The translations under genes were made by a program, and so were the position numbers. A model generated the notes under the pieces. It did not search any database and was not told the origin of the DNA. It saw only the letters and a list, made by a program, of their open reading frames with translations. Below, in pieces: positions 10,583 through 23,800 of a DNA stretch of 64,000 nucleotides; positions within the stretch are counted from its first letter, which is position 1; every line of letters starts with the position of its first letter. Origin of the DNA: Asterias rubens (taxonomy: Eukaryota; Echinodermata; Asteroidea; Forcipulatida; Asteriidae); NCBI RefSeq assembly GCF_902459465.1, contig NC_047066.1:9985047-10049046 (forward strand), given 5' to 3'.

Positions 10583-12070
10583 GGACATTTTTTCATATTT
10601 TCATTCACTTAGGCTCTAGAGCCCAAAATAACATGAGTTGTTACTTTAACTTCCGATTTCGACCGGAAGTAAAGGTCAAATGGGGTCACGTTGTGCACCG
10701 CATTTGTAGATCTTTATAAGAGGTTTCATGTACAAAAAGAATCTTGAACGTAGCTCTTTTGGTTTTGAAGATATGATTTTTCAAATTATTTAAGGTTTAT
10801 TTAACGTTTATTTAACGTAATGACGTCACCATTCCAAAAAAGTTGCGGTGCCGTCTACTCACCGAGGTTGATGTTCATGAGAAGTTTCAAGTTCATACAA
10901 GTTTCAGTTTTTCTCAAAATTGGCGGAGAACGTTCAGGCAGAAGAAGACGGAGAAATGAAGGTTTGTCATATTAAACTTCAGCTTCCGGTTTGACAGGAT
11001 TTAAAGGTCAAATGGGGTCACACTTTGTGCAAAACATATAGAATTGCCAGAGAGCTCAAAATTGATGTAATGATTATTAATGTACCACGTTTCATTAATA
11101 AGATACACAATTTTGTATGTACAAACTTATACTTCCGGGTTCGACCGGAAATGAAGGTCAAATGAGGTCACACATTGTAAACATTTGTAGAATCGTCGAA
11201 GGGCCTTAAAATTAAGTTATTGTATTAATACACAAAATAATATTATTCAGATACGATTTTTTATAAAACAAACTACTACTTCCGGTTTCGACCGGAAGTA
11301 AAGGTCAAATGGGGTCACACCCTGTGTAAGATTTGTTTAATACTTCATGACCTTTCATATGGTGTAAAGATCACGTATGTAGCATATCTGATTCTGGAGA
11401 TATGAGTATTTTAATAAAAAACTTCAATTTAATATAATGACGTCATCGATGACGTCATCATTCCAAATTTTGTTCTTTGTCATATACACGCTTTGGTCTA
11501 AGTACGTGGTAAGTTTCAAGTCCGTACATGCTGTATTTTTTGAGATAGCAAAATAATTTTTTTTTCGACCTCGTGTATCATTTTCGTTGTGACGTAGCTA
11601 TGACGTCACACATTATATTTTTAGAATGCTCTTGAGTTTAAAAAAATTTTATGCATTGGACATTTTTTCATATTTTTATTTACTTAGGCTCTAGAGCCCA
11701 AAATAACATGATTTGTTACTTTAACTTCCGGTTTCGACCGGAAGTAAAGGTCAAATGGGGTCACGTTGTGCACCGCATTTGTAGATCTTTATAAGAGGTT
11801 TTATGTAAAAAAAGAATCTTGAACGTAGCTCTTTTGGTTTTGAAGATATGATTTTTTCTAATTATTTAAGGTTTATTTCACGTTTATTTAACGTAATGAC
11901 GTCATCAATGACGTCACCATTCCAAAAAAGTTGCGGTGCCGTCTACTCACCGAGGTTGATGTTCATGAGAAGTTTCAAGTTCATACAAGTTTCAGGTTTT
12001 TCTCAAAATTGGCGGAGAACGTTCAGGCAGAAGAAGAAGACGGAGAAAAAAAAAAAAAAAAAAAAAAAAA
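10583..12070. repeat. Duplicated non-coding block with CCGGTTTCGACCGG motifs and poly(A)
   Basis: A segment at 10583-10956 is repeated directly at 11658-12048 with high identity. Within and between the copies, 'CTTCCGGTTTCGACCGGAAG' plus 'AAAGGTCAAATGGGGTCAC' recurs at about 10650, 10981 (degenerate), 11131, 11278 and 11726. TGACGTCA palindromes occur near 10821, 11438 (twice), 11602 and 11896 (twice). The block ends in A25 (12046-12070), followed by a hairpin TTCGGCTAAAAGCCGAA. The poly(A) end suggests a retroposed origin. There is no reverse transcriptase frame. Confidence 0.7.
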
Positions 12071-12438
12071 CTTAACAATAACAATAGGTTTTCGGCTAAA
12101 AGCCGAACACCTAAAAAACAATAGTTCAACGTATATGGTCCCACATTAACTTGTATCATGGAGAAGGGATGGAAATAGAACTTTCGCAGAACCAACATGA
12201 TTGTGCAAATAATTAGCGGGGAAAACCATGATGCTTTCACTTTTTCAAAACATCCGGATTTGACTCATGCGAGCTCATAACTATATCAGACACTTCTGAG
12301 CATTCAGCAAAAAAGAATATTTCAGTTTGCCTCACCAAAATCTTTGATCGTTATTATTTTCAATCGAACTTTCCAATACTGCCCGTTAAGCTGACACTGA
12401 AACAATGTTCATGAACCGGTTACAGAGTTCAACAGATA

Positions 12439-12733
12439 ATAGACCTTTCTTTTGCAACGTCACAGCCCGAGTTTTTGCCAACCCAGATTGGAAAACTATA
12501 GAAAGCCATAAGTGCAAATCAAGAATAGATCGCTATTTTTGGTAACAATGTTTGAAAATTTGTTGATGTTGTTTAAAACAAAGCAACTTATCATGAGAGG
12601 TATTTTATTTATATGAAAATTTGCAGAAAATGAATTTTGTGGAAACATCTGTTTTTACGATTGAGTGTTTTACTAACATTCGGCCGACCATGCCAACCAA
12701 GGCGGTTTGTTTATCAACAAAAGAAAGGTCTAT
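12439..12733. mobile_element. MITE with ATAGACCTTTCTTTTG ends
   Basis: ATAGACCTTTCTTTTG at 12439 is mirrored by CAAAAGAAAGGTCTAT at the right end, about 295 bp apart. The interior is AT-rich and non-coding. Confidence 0.7.
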
Positions 12734-13458
12734 AGCAGCCTAGCAAATTATGATTAAGTTGCACGTGATAATACTGACACACATAAACACTGAGGCGGAG
12801 AGAAATTACCGCTGCATTTTACCAAAATGGGGGCGGAACCGGCCGCAATTTACGATTCCTCGATCCTGTACATTCCATCCTCATGTCCTGATCTTTTTGA
12901 TTCCCTGTTTTGAATCGATTCATGAAACAAATTCCCACATTGGGAAGCACAACAGTGGCAATATTGGTGTCATATAAAACAAATTGCCAACCGGCCGCGG
13001 GGGGCGCGCCTCCTCTTCAAGGGGGTTGGCCTATTGAAAACCATAGTTTTGGTGCACAAGACGTTTTAATGCTGTTGTATGGTAATTGTGAAATCGACCC
13101 CCTGGACATTATGTGGATGTAACCCGTGAGTCTGGTGCTACTTGATTACGCCCTCCGTTGAGTTTAGTGAGGTTGTGTGAGTGCCCGACCCACAGTTTAG
13201 TTAACAGGTGAATAAACTACAAATTCATCTGTATTACCGTGGAGGAATACATTCCTCCATGGTATTACATAAGAAATATGAACAGGTGGATGGCGTTGAC
13301 GGGGAAGTTACAACGGTTCTTTTTTTTCGAAGCGTTTTTATTAGTTTGGAAGAGCATATGACCATTAACTTCCGACCACGTCCACAGAGTTTACTTACAC
13401 TGTTGAAGACAAAAGCAATGTCCACATAGTGAACACAATGTCACCTCCACTACCTGGA

Positions 13459-13618
13459 GTGCGTTTTGGCGACCCCAACCAGAAACATTGGTTGTCGGTT
13501 GAGCGTCTTGTGTTCGGTTGAGCCTCGCGTGTTCGGTTGAGCCGCGGTGACGATGCTGTTCAGACCAACCGGTAACCGACGAGTTGATTGGGCTTTAGTT
13601 TGGGTCGCCAAAACGCAC
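13459..13618. mobile_element. Short inverted-repeat element with internal triplication
   Basis: The terminal inverted repeat GTGCGTTTTGGCGACCC is matched at the right end (GGGTCGCCAAAACGCAC). The interior holds three direct copies of TCGGTTGAGC. It is non-coding. Confidence 0.65.
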
Positions 13619-13876
13619 CCCTGTGCAGTTTTCTGCCCACCATTTTCAAGCTTTACCTCTTTAGATACCAGATTTATGATACGCAATAGGCCCTATTACC
13701 AGTTTTAGGTTTTACGACTTTTTACAGGATCTTAAAGGATACAGTTAAGGATCGAACGGCAGAAAAGGACGCCGTTTTATATAGGGGTAATGCTAACAAG
13801 TGGAATTTGGTGTATTACGAAGGAAAAGGACATGCACCCCATGCACGGGGCCCTCTTGTAACACGTCTGGCTTCTC

Positions 13877-13993
13877 GTTTCCCTTTCACGCCCACCGCAG
13901 CCAATTCACCGACAGCGCCCGCACCGACTCCGGGGCGGTGAGTCGGTGCGGGCTCTGTCGGTGAATTGGCTGCGGTGTGCGTGAAAGGGAAAC
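13877..13993. repeat. 117-bp GC-rich foldback
   Basis: The arms GTTTCCCTTTCACG...ACCGACTC and their inverse pair with only a few mismatches around a 9-nt centre (CGGGGCGGT). The GC content is clearly higher than the surrounding DNA. Confidence 0.75.
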
Positions 13994-14899
13994 AAAAAAC
14001 GTCTTGCACCAATATTAACTGCGAATCTCCAGATCACAATATGAGAGTTGAGTATAGATGTGAAATGATGCGAAGTCAAAGATGATATGGCGCCTATGAC
14101 GAGCCTCGAAGTCTGACGTCAGAATGTTCACGTTCCAAACATGTTTCTTCAATCGATGTTAATAATAACAAAAGTTAAAACGTAACGGTTCTGTAATAAA
14201 ACAAAAAACTGAACATTATGCCGGACAATGTACGTAATGCCTATGCCTATTATGCAAATTATTTTGTTGCACACTTTATAGTCCGGATCCCGACACTGAG
14301 TTCATTTTTATTTAGTTAAATGGCCACAGCTCACCATTATCTAAAAAGTAAATATATAAAATATTGTGCGGGTCAGATTGTCCAAAAACGGAACTACATC
14401 TTTGTCTGACAATTATTATTTGAACACCCCCGCAGCACTGGTGCGCATTACAAGTCTCATCTGTAAAATCTTTTTTTCATTATATTTTTATTTTCTAGTA
14501 TTTAATCTGGTACGCAGGTGTTCATATTAAGACTAACAAAATTAATATTTATACACCGAATTACATCATGTTCATATTAATACCTATGTTTGAAACCGTT
14601 TTTGTCGTCTGCGACAACTTTACATGTAAGGAGGCAGACTGCGCCTTTAACGTCTCCAAAGTCTGCAGGTCTCCAGACCAGACTGCTTTGAACAAAATGA
14701 AGCCAGAATAAAACGTGTGTTCTGGTCACGGGAAATAAAGGTCCCTGACTATACACACACAGCTAGCTGCTGTACTGTAGTTTACTGTTTACTTCTCAAT
14801 CAAAGAATGAATACCCATTGTTATGTTTAGAAGTGGTTTGCTTATGTCAGAGTGCAGACGTCAGTTCTTATCTTACGAAACTAGGATTTAGGAAGCAAA

Positions 14900-17800
14900 A
14901 TGTCGGTTTTTTGTGCAGCTTTAAGCCTTTTCTTGCTTCTGAGCTTGGCCACAATTTACTCGGCGAACACTCAACAGCCACCTATGGATTCGAGAAGTGC
15001 CTCTGTTTTCCTTGATACGGTAAAGATGAAGCTTGAGATTGTGGATGGCTATCATCCCAACTCGACCTCCATGGTTGCATGGGCCAACTTCACTGACAAC
15101 ATGCAGAAAACTGGGTAAAGTGATTAACAAGTAACTATCTGAATCTGAATCTGATTGAAAACACCATATTATTTTTGTTAGTGTTAAAGAACACAATAAA
15201 GAAAGTTACGTTTGACTTGGGTCGGGAAGAAACCCCCTCCTTTTGGTGGCCTTTTACTAGGCTTTGTTATTGTTAAACTTAATGTTACATCTTTTGTAGT
15301 CTCGTGTGCTTTGTAATCACGTCCTGTTAGTGTTTTTATCTCCAGCTGTGACTGTCCTTTGTTATGTGCTTTGTTATCTGCTGGTACTAATAAAAGTAAC
15401 TGTTTGTTTTACCTTTGCAGCCCCTGACTATGGTTGCTTGTGTAATTTGTTTGTCCATTTTATTGTCCACAGTTTGTTGTTAATAGAAAGTTGTATGTAT
15501 TTATTGTTGTTTTGGGCCCTTTTAAGATGTTTAGTTTCTTGGTGTTCCTGCTCATTTTTTGCTTTCTTGCTTAATTATTGTTAGGCCTATGTGCAATTAT
15601 TTAGGAGTTTATTTATGGCACATTGTGCGTTGTTTTTTGCAAAAATAATTAGGGAATAACAGTGCGAGTACCCGGTCTTCACTGCGTGGTTATGACCGGG
15701 TTGGTGGCTGGCGCTGTTAACGGACCGAGCCGGCTCGGTCCGTTAACAGCGCCAGCCACCAACCCGGTCATTACCACGCAGTGAAGACCGGGTACTCGCA
15801 CTGATATTCCCATTAATAAATACCTTTTTTAGCGAATTAAACGGCTACAATAATATTGTCCAAATTTTGTGACTTTTCTCTCGGCGGTACTTCCAGACAT
15901 GTTCAGGGGCCATATTTGAGCTTTTGATGGCTCCCATTTCTTTTGTGCGTTAATCACATTACTGATCTCTGAGACCAGCTAGTGACTCTTTGAAATAATG
16001 ATCTGTTCAGCGCCTTCACTGGGGTCAAAGGAGGCAAATGATTGGACGATAGCTGTTCCTTGTGCATTAAAACGCGAGCATGAGCTCGGCGTCAGTTTAT
16101 ACGCTCGCACATATTACACGCGCGCACTTCTATTTGATACATTTTCAAGTCTCAACGCAGGTCATATTCACTTTTTTAAAGCAATATTGGGAAAAAGAAC
16201 TTTCCGAATGCGGAGTACATTCAGTTGGACCTTGGAGGTAGAAAAACCAAAATTTGTTTATTGGCCATATGTTGGCGTATGTAAGGGGTCTATAAAATAC
16301 ATGTATTTCTAATAACATTTTATTCACTGTTTTGCAGATGGAATTACTTGACAGTGACGACTAACCCAGCATTCAATGACACCTTTCAAGCTTACGCAGC
16401 AGGACTCCTGGAAGGTTTCCTGACGACAGATTACATCTACATGGAGTGGTTCAACTCCAAGGCATCCTTCTGCAAGTCACTGACCCCTGACTGCCAGAAG
16501 ATAAAGAAGTTCTTGACAAAGAATCTTAAGTGGATGGAGGCGCAAGTCAAGGCAAACACTAATGACCCTTACTTTTACCAGGTCAGTAAAAGGGTTAGGG
16601 TTGAATGAAGCAGGGCTTGCACTCCACTCTTGAAGGGGGCACAGACATTTTTTCTCTGATAAGGGGCACTTCGTTTGGGAAAATTTAAGATTGTAATTGG
16701 AACCTCACAGCAAACTGGCAATATCTGGCACAGGGCACTACTGCCATCTCTCATCAACAAAAAAATAGAAAACAGAAAGCTATTGACTCTGTTGCCATGG
16801 TCTTGGCCTTGGTGCCCCTTCAAATTTATCCCATAGGCTTGAAGGTTTTGAAGTGCCCTTTGCAAAATGATGAAATGGCTTTGCCTTCTCAATTATGAAA
16901 TTCCTATACTACTATTTAATGCCAGCACATAATGTTCATAGTGGCTTAAAATGAAAGTCCTACACAATATGATATTGAAAATGATACTTGCAATACCATT
17001 ATATGAAGAACAATATAGAAATTTACTAAGCATAGAATAACATTGCTTAGCAAAAGTATTGAACATTCATGTACCATGTGTAATCAACATTGGTTGCTAA
17101 TTTGAACACAAATTAGCTAACCACAATTTTTATGTTTTTTTAAGAGTTTTATGAAACTGCGATCTGAAACAAAATGATTTTAGAAGTCGGACCAGTGTGA
17201 GTACAGAAATGCTTTAAAACTGTACGGAATGGGAAGTGAAGCATAGGCCTACTGTTCTACTGTGTTCTAGCTGTCCAGGGACGAAAGAAAACATTCCTTA
17301 TCACATACTCTAAAGCCCAACAAAACAATATGTTGTTTCCTGTAACATGCTGGAAAAAGAATGAGGGTCACTAGGAAGGAAAAACCACTTTGTTTTATTA
17401 ATTTTGGTTTTTACCCAAACACCGATGTGTGTTAGTCACTGTATTCTCAGTACTTCCCCGAGTCCTTAGAAAAAAATATCACAGGCATGTTACTCGGGTG
17501 GGATTCGAACCCAGGACCCTTGCAATTCTAGAGCAGTGTCTTACCAACTAGACTACCGAGGGTTGCCCGGTAGCTAGAGGCAGTTTGAATCCTATGTTTT
17601 GGCAGCGAGTACCGCAACGATATAATAGATGTTAAATTTGCATCGGGGATAAAGAATATTAATTTTGTTAAAAAACAAAAAATTTTGGGAAAAACCAAAA
17701 TTATATTCTTTATCCCCGATGCAAATTTAACATCCATTTTGTTTTAGGAAAGCATGTTCTACATGTAGGTATAGGTGTATACCCCAATGTAGTTCATCAT

Positions 17801-20800
17801 GTAGTTCATTGACCAACAATAAATTGACCTCCACGTACAACATGTACATGCTCTTTTTTTATGTAGGCTACTAATTTTGCTGAAATTTGATCAAACATTT
17901 GCAACAAAAAAATTCGCACAGTTCCAATGGGAGACTTTGGGACGCTAGCTGGCAGCAGACTTACCAGGTAAATTTCCATTGTTAACGTAGTTTTGAGCAT
18001 GCGCACATTACCGAGAACAATGGATTTTACCTGGTAAGTCTGCTGCCACCAAGCGTCCCAAAAGTCTCCCATTTGTAATGATTTCTCAGCAGGGCTACAG
18101 GAACACACATTTATAAAATGCTAAAAACACTGGCCTCAGGCTGGCAGTCCAGTGTCAGTTTCAAGCCCCAGTTACATTGACCTATTATTAGTTTGTGTAA
18201 TAATTGAACAGGGATATAAAATACTAAAATGCTATGTAATATATTTTATGGATTAGATATTGTTAGTGTGTCATTACCAAATTGCTTTGTTGCCTTAAAT
18301 TCGCCCGTTTCACTTAAATTTTATGTTGTGCTTTTACTGACTGCTTTTATTGTAAAGCTTTTTGATTGAGGCTTGCATTTATAAGGGGCTCTATAAATCC
18401 ATTATAATTATTATTTTTATGACTTGATTCAAACAGATGGCACTTATCCTGGATCAACTGAGTGGATTGACAGATGGATACAACAAGAAACCACGTAAAC
18501 CCAGCCTGGATATCGACCCATTCGGCTTCCTGTAAGTCATAATTGCAATTGTATGTTTGTGTTCCTGTCATACCATGCCGAGTGTTTCCTCTCACTTACT
18601 CATAAAAAAGACAAGAACAAAGGACTTCCAGACCATGTTGTTAAAACAATGTAATTGTCTTCAAGTTCACCAGTCAGCTGACACTGACAGGGGAGAATGA
18701 GGTAATAATAACAGGCATTGAACTTTGCTCTTGGAGGGTTGCAGCAATTTCCCCCTGGTGAGGGGCTCCTTTGTTGGGGCAAATGTAATTTTGTATTGAA
18801 ACCTTGCAGAGGGCACCAAAGCAAAAGCACAGGGCACCGCGGCAATCGTTTGCTGTGGGTACCATAGGTTATTTTCACTAGTCAGCTGACACTGAGGGGA
18901 AAGAATGAGGTAATAAAAACAGGCCTTGAACTTAAAAGGGCTCTTGGAAGGTTGCAGCAATTTCCCCCTGGTAAGAGCCACTTCTATGGGTAAAATGTAA
19001 GTTTGTATTGGAACCTTGCAGAGGGCACCACAGCAAAAACACAGGGCACCACAGTAATTGCTGTGGGTATTGTTGGTTATTTCAAGCCCTGTTATAATAA
19101 TAATAATAATAATGTATGTAGTTTTTGAGAAAGAGGTAATTTTTCACGCAAATATTAAAAGACTTCAGGCCTGAAGCCTTTTATTAGACATCTGAAAGCA
19201 CACAAATTTGTTCAACAAGGGTGTTTTTTTCTTTGATGACCAATTGAGTCAAAACTTTCACAGATGTGTTATTTTATGCACATATTGGGGTACATCAAGT
19301 GAGAATACTGGTCTATTGGCAATTACCAAAGGTGTCCAGTGCCTTTAATAGAAATTTGTTGCCGTTAGGCAATTAGGTAGGTACAATGTATAGATTGTTT
19401 CAGGGAGACTAACCCTTTAAGGTATTTCTTGCCCTTTTAGATTGTTTCAAGTGGGTGCGGACCTTGATTCTATTGAGACAGCTCTGAATACTAGAAGCAG
19501 TAAGAAACGCCCCCTTGGTGGCACCCATTGCTCCGCCCTCATCAAACTTTTGCCTGGAAACAAAGATCTCTTTGTTTCGCATGATACGTGGGACGAATAC
19601 AGTGGTATGCTCAAAATTATCAAGAAATACAACTTTGGATTCCGGATGACTGCAGCTTGTGAGTATTGAACACAGACAACAAAACCATTTTCTTTGTAAT
19701 TGCATATTTTTTGTGTTAGCTTTCAAAAGCACCTCAGCATTTCATACATGTCAGGTGTTTTGGGGGGTCTGAGACTTCCTTCCTTGTCTTCTCTCTCTTT
19801 TATGGGAGTGGGCTTCACGGTCAGAATTCCTTTTTCGCTGACAAAATATAAGATAAATTTAGGACTTGATAACTAAAAAATATATGCAATCAGCTGATTT
19901 TGGTTGTTTACAACCAAAATTAACAACAGTGTGTTTACATACTGACAAATGTGCATGGTCTTTCAGTATTTATTCCTGACTCACCTAATGGATTAAGCCT
20001 AAATTTTCATAAGTTTTCTCTTTCATTTATATGGTTGATCGCTCAAAACATGAATTCTGTTTCATTTTAAAGCTTAAGTTTGTCCTTGTTTCCAAAACAA
20101 AAACAGATTATTTAACTTATTTACTTATTTTTTGACAGCTTCTAAGTTTATTCCTGGCCGCGAAGTGTCGTTTTCCTCCCAGCATGGTCCCATATTCTCC
20201 GGTGATGATTTCTACGTGATTGGTTCTGGATTGGTAAGTTTAGAGATCAGAAAGCCATTGGGACAGGGAGGGAACAGAAGGGAAGCCTTGGGCTGGGGGA
20301 AAATACTGAGAACATCTTTGGGCTGGGCTAGTGGGGGAATTGAGGAGGGGGTTTCAGAGTGGAAAAACTTAAAACAAAATGCTGCAAAGTGTGCTTGAAT
20401 CTTAAAGGGCAGGTATACGATTGGTAATTCACTCTTAAAATTAAAGACAATGGTAAGAAGCCTACAAGAGCTTTCAGTAGTACGAAGCATTTTAAGAAAC
20501 TTTTCACTCTGAAGAAATGTGGTAAATAGATATAAGTTTTTATGCCCAAAACTTGAATCTGTATTCCTGTTTTAGGGATTATACCTATTCTTCCTGCATG
20601 GACATATTCGCTTCAGATTTTCAGCGATATCTTAGATTAGCTTTATTGAATATATCTACATTTATATAGGATTAGCGCCATGATCTAGATGGAATGGCGC
20701 TATATAAATCCCGCTATTAATATTATTATTATTATCAAAACAATCAAAGGTTTACTCTCTCTATCATAAATAATTTGCAATATCATTTTTGGGTCTTTTG

Positions 20801-23800
20801 TAGGTGACTATGGAAACGACAATTGGTAATGAAAACGCTGCCTTGTGGAAGTATGTGCAGGCAAACGGTACAGTACTGGAGTGGATGCGCAACCTTATCG
20901 CCAATCGTCTTGCCTCTAGCGTCATGGAATGGTGCGATATATTCAGCAAATACAATAGCGGCACGTGAGTACTGGGTCCAAATAGATTCACGATGCACGA
21001 TGTAACCCCTAGACATCCTTTGGACAAGTATACCATTCTTGATGTGGCGGAAAAAAGAATCAAAGTACACACATGGAAAAAGGGTCATGTTTTTTATTCA
21101 TCTTTACCGATCACAACAAAAAGTTATATTTGAAATACTTAAAATATGTACCCTTAAAAAACAAGAAACTGCATACCAAAATAATCATTTCAACATTTTA
21201 TTTGAACCACCCTGTGATTAAAGTGGGCTGTGTACGACTAGCGACTCTTTTTTGTTAACCTGGTCACATATAAATTGTTTGTTTTTTCATGTGTCGACCT
21301 AAATGGCTGCTCGAGACAAGCGCGAATGACGCACACACCACTCATCACGAATCACTCGGATAGCCAGCTTGTTCATCCTTAGCCTCCACCCCAGCATCTG
21401 TGTTTCGACTTGATCTCTCAGCACCTTACAATTTGTCTTATTATTCCTTTTCTTGGGTTCTGTACCTCTTGTAATTTTGTTTTATTCTTTTCTAAGGTAC
21501 AACAATGAGTGGATGGTGGTGGATTACAAACATTTTACACCTGGACAAGATTTGCCAAAAGAGGGCCTCCTTGCAGTATTGGATCAAATCCCGTAAGTGC
21601 TACACGTAAATTGAGCGTCTATATTTGGCTACAATATTTAAATATCAGCCACAGCCAAAGAAAGTCACTTTTTCAAACACAATATGAAAAGTTATTAAGT
21701 CATATATCCTAAATGACCGTCCGGCCTTAGGTGATCTCTCCTAAAATAAAATGAAATTGCTATTTAAAGTGTGATATTTTGACTTTCTTTTATTGTTTGA
21801 AGGGGTGAGATTGTGAGCAAGGACATGACTGGGTTGCTCCTGAACCAAACCTACTGGCCGAGTTACAATGTTCCGTAAGTATCAAGTCTTTGTGACGTAT
21901 CTACCAGCATGGTTCTCAAGGCGCTTAGTATAATTTTTTTCAAAAGGATAGGTTACTGCAGTTATGAATTCTCAGACCTAGTTATGTAGCACCTTCTAAG
22001 GGCTTACAAGGTGCTACGGCGCATTCAGCAGCCACAGCCAGGAAACACTGGGGCGAACCCCTTCTCTTAGTGAAAGCATTACTGGAATCTTTTACATGCA
22101 TTACACAATGCACAGGACCACTATCTTTTATGTCCCATCTGAAGGACGAAGCAATAATGGTTTAGTGTCTTGCTGAAGGACACAAAGATGTCATGCCCCA
22201 TGTGTCTTTATGTCATGCCCCCACTCCAAAATCAGGCACCTTATAGAAATAATAGGGACTTTTCGTTTTTGACGACGGATGGTTCTGCGACGGTAAAGAT
22301 GACATTTGGCGTCATCTGTGCATCTTTGAGGACGGTCGTCCCTCAATTTCTACGACAGTACTTGGGATGAATCTTCGTTGTGCTGAAAACGACAACGTTT
22401 AGCTGAACAACCGTCGCAGAACCATCCGTCGTCGAAAACAAAAAGTCCCTAATGTCATACAGGCACGTTTTTGTGGTAGCACAAGTGATTCTTAACATTT
22501 CTCATTCCACTAGTGATATCACATTCACCACTCCAAAATCAGGCACCTTATAGAAATAATGTCATACAGGCACGTTTTTGTGGTAGCACAAGTGATTCTT
22601 AACATTTCTCATTCCACTAGTGATATCACATTCACCACTCCAAAATCAGGCACCTTATAGAAATAATGTCATACAGGCACGTTTTTGTGGTAGCACAAGT
22701 GATTCTTAACATTTCTCATTCCACTAGTGATATCACATTCACCACTCCAAAATCAGGCACCTTATAGAAATAATGTCATACAGGCACGTTTTTGTGGTAG
22801 CACAAGTGATTCTTAACATTTCTCATTCCACTAGTGATATCACATTCACCACTCCAAAATCAGGCACCTTATAGAAATAATGTCATACAGGCACGTTTTT
22901 GTGGTAGCACAAGTGATTCTTAACATTTCTCATTCCACTAGTGATATCACATTCACCACATCATGAGCATGACTTGTTTTGGGGGCCTTCCCGAGGAGCA
23001 CTATTTTAAATGAAATCTGATTTTAAAATCAATTTTAAAATCTATTTTATGAAAGGGGATAGAAGCAGGTAGGCCTATGTTTTTAGCTGATGAAATTTTA
23101 TTAAATTACAAACTTTTACGTGGGCATGGTTGTCTGCACGCATCCTGTAAAAACAAGGATTCCTTTCTAAAATGTAAGCAAATACAGTTTACAAACTTCT
23201 CTCTTTGATCCATTCCTTGCAGGTATTTCCCTAAAATCTTCGCAGACGGTGGATTTAAGAAGCAGGCTGAGGAGCAAGGCTCCTGGTTCTCTTATGACAA
23301 AACTGCCCGAGCCAACATCTTCAGACGTGACCACACAAAAGTGACCGATATGAAGTCCATGATAAAGCTGATGAGGTCAGTGAGGTCAAAGCATTTTAAT
23401 GAAATCAGCTGGCAGGTCCAGATTTTCATGTATCTGCCCGCCAAACCAGGTTCCTCAGTAAATGTAATTTGCTATTGTTTGGACATTTTTGTATTCTTCT
23501 TAAAGGCAATGTATTGTTTGTTATTTGTTAATGTTTTTTTCTTATGTTTTCTAGCAAATAAAACGAAATGGAAATTATATTATTATTATATTGGTTTGTT
23601 AAAAACATTCAAACTTGGCAGCCAGAGGCTGAATTGCATTTAAAATACATTTTTAAAATTACAGAAAAACATTAAGAATTTTAAAAATATTTATCCAAGT
23701 ATAATTTCAAAATACAAAATATCCAAAGACTAAAATACACAAAACATGTCCACTGGGAAGGCATAACATACTTCTTGCTACATATACTCTGATAAGTGCT

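Noticed and set aside
17489-17568. Apparent minus-strand tRNA gene
   Set aside because: A and B boxes are present, but the arms do not form a cloverleaf and a shared SINE body follows; it is a SINE.
22222-22959. CRISPR-like regular repeats
   Set aside because: Units are contiguous and identical with no unique spacers, in an animal intron; it is a minisatellite.
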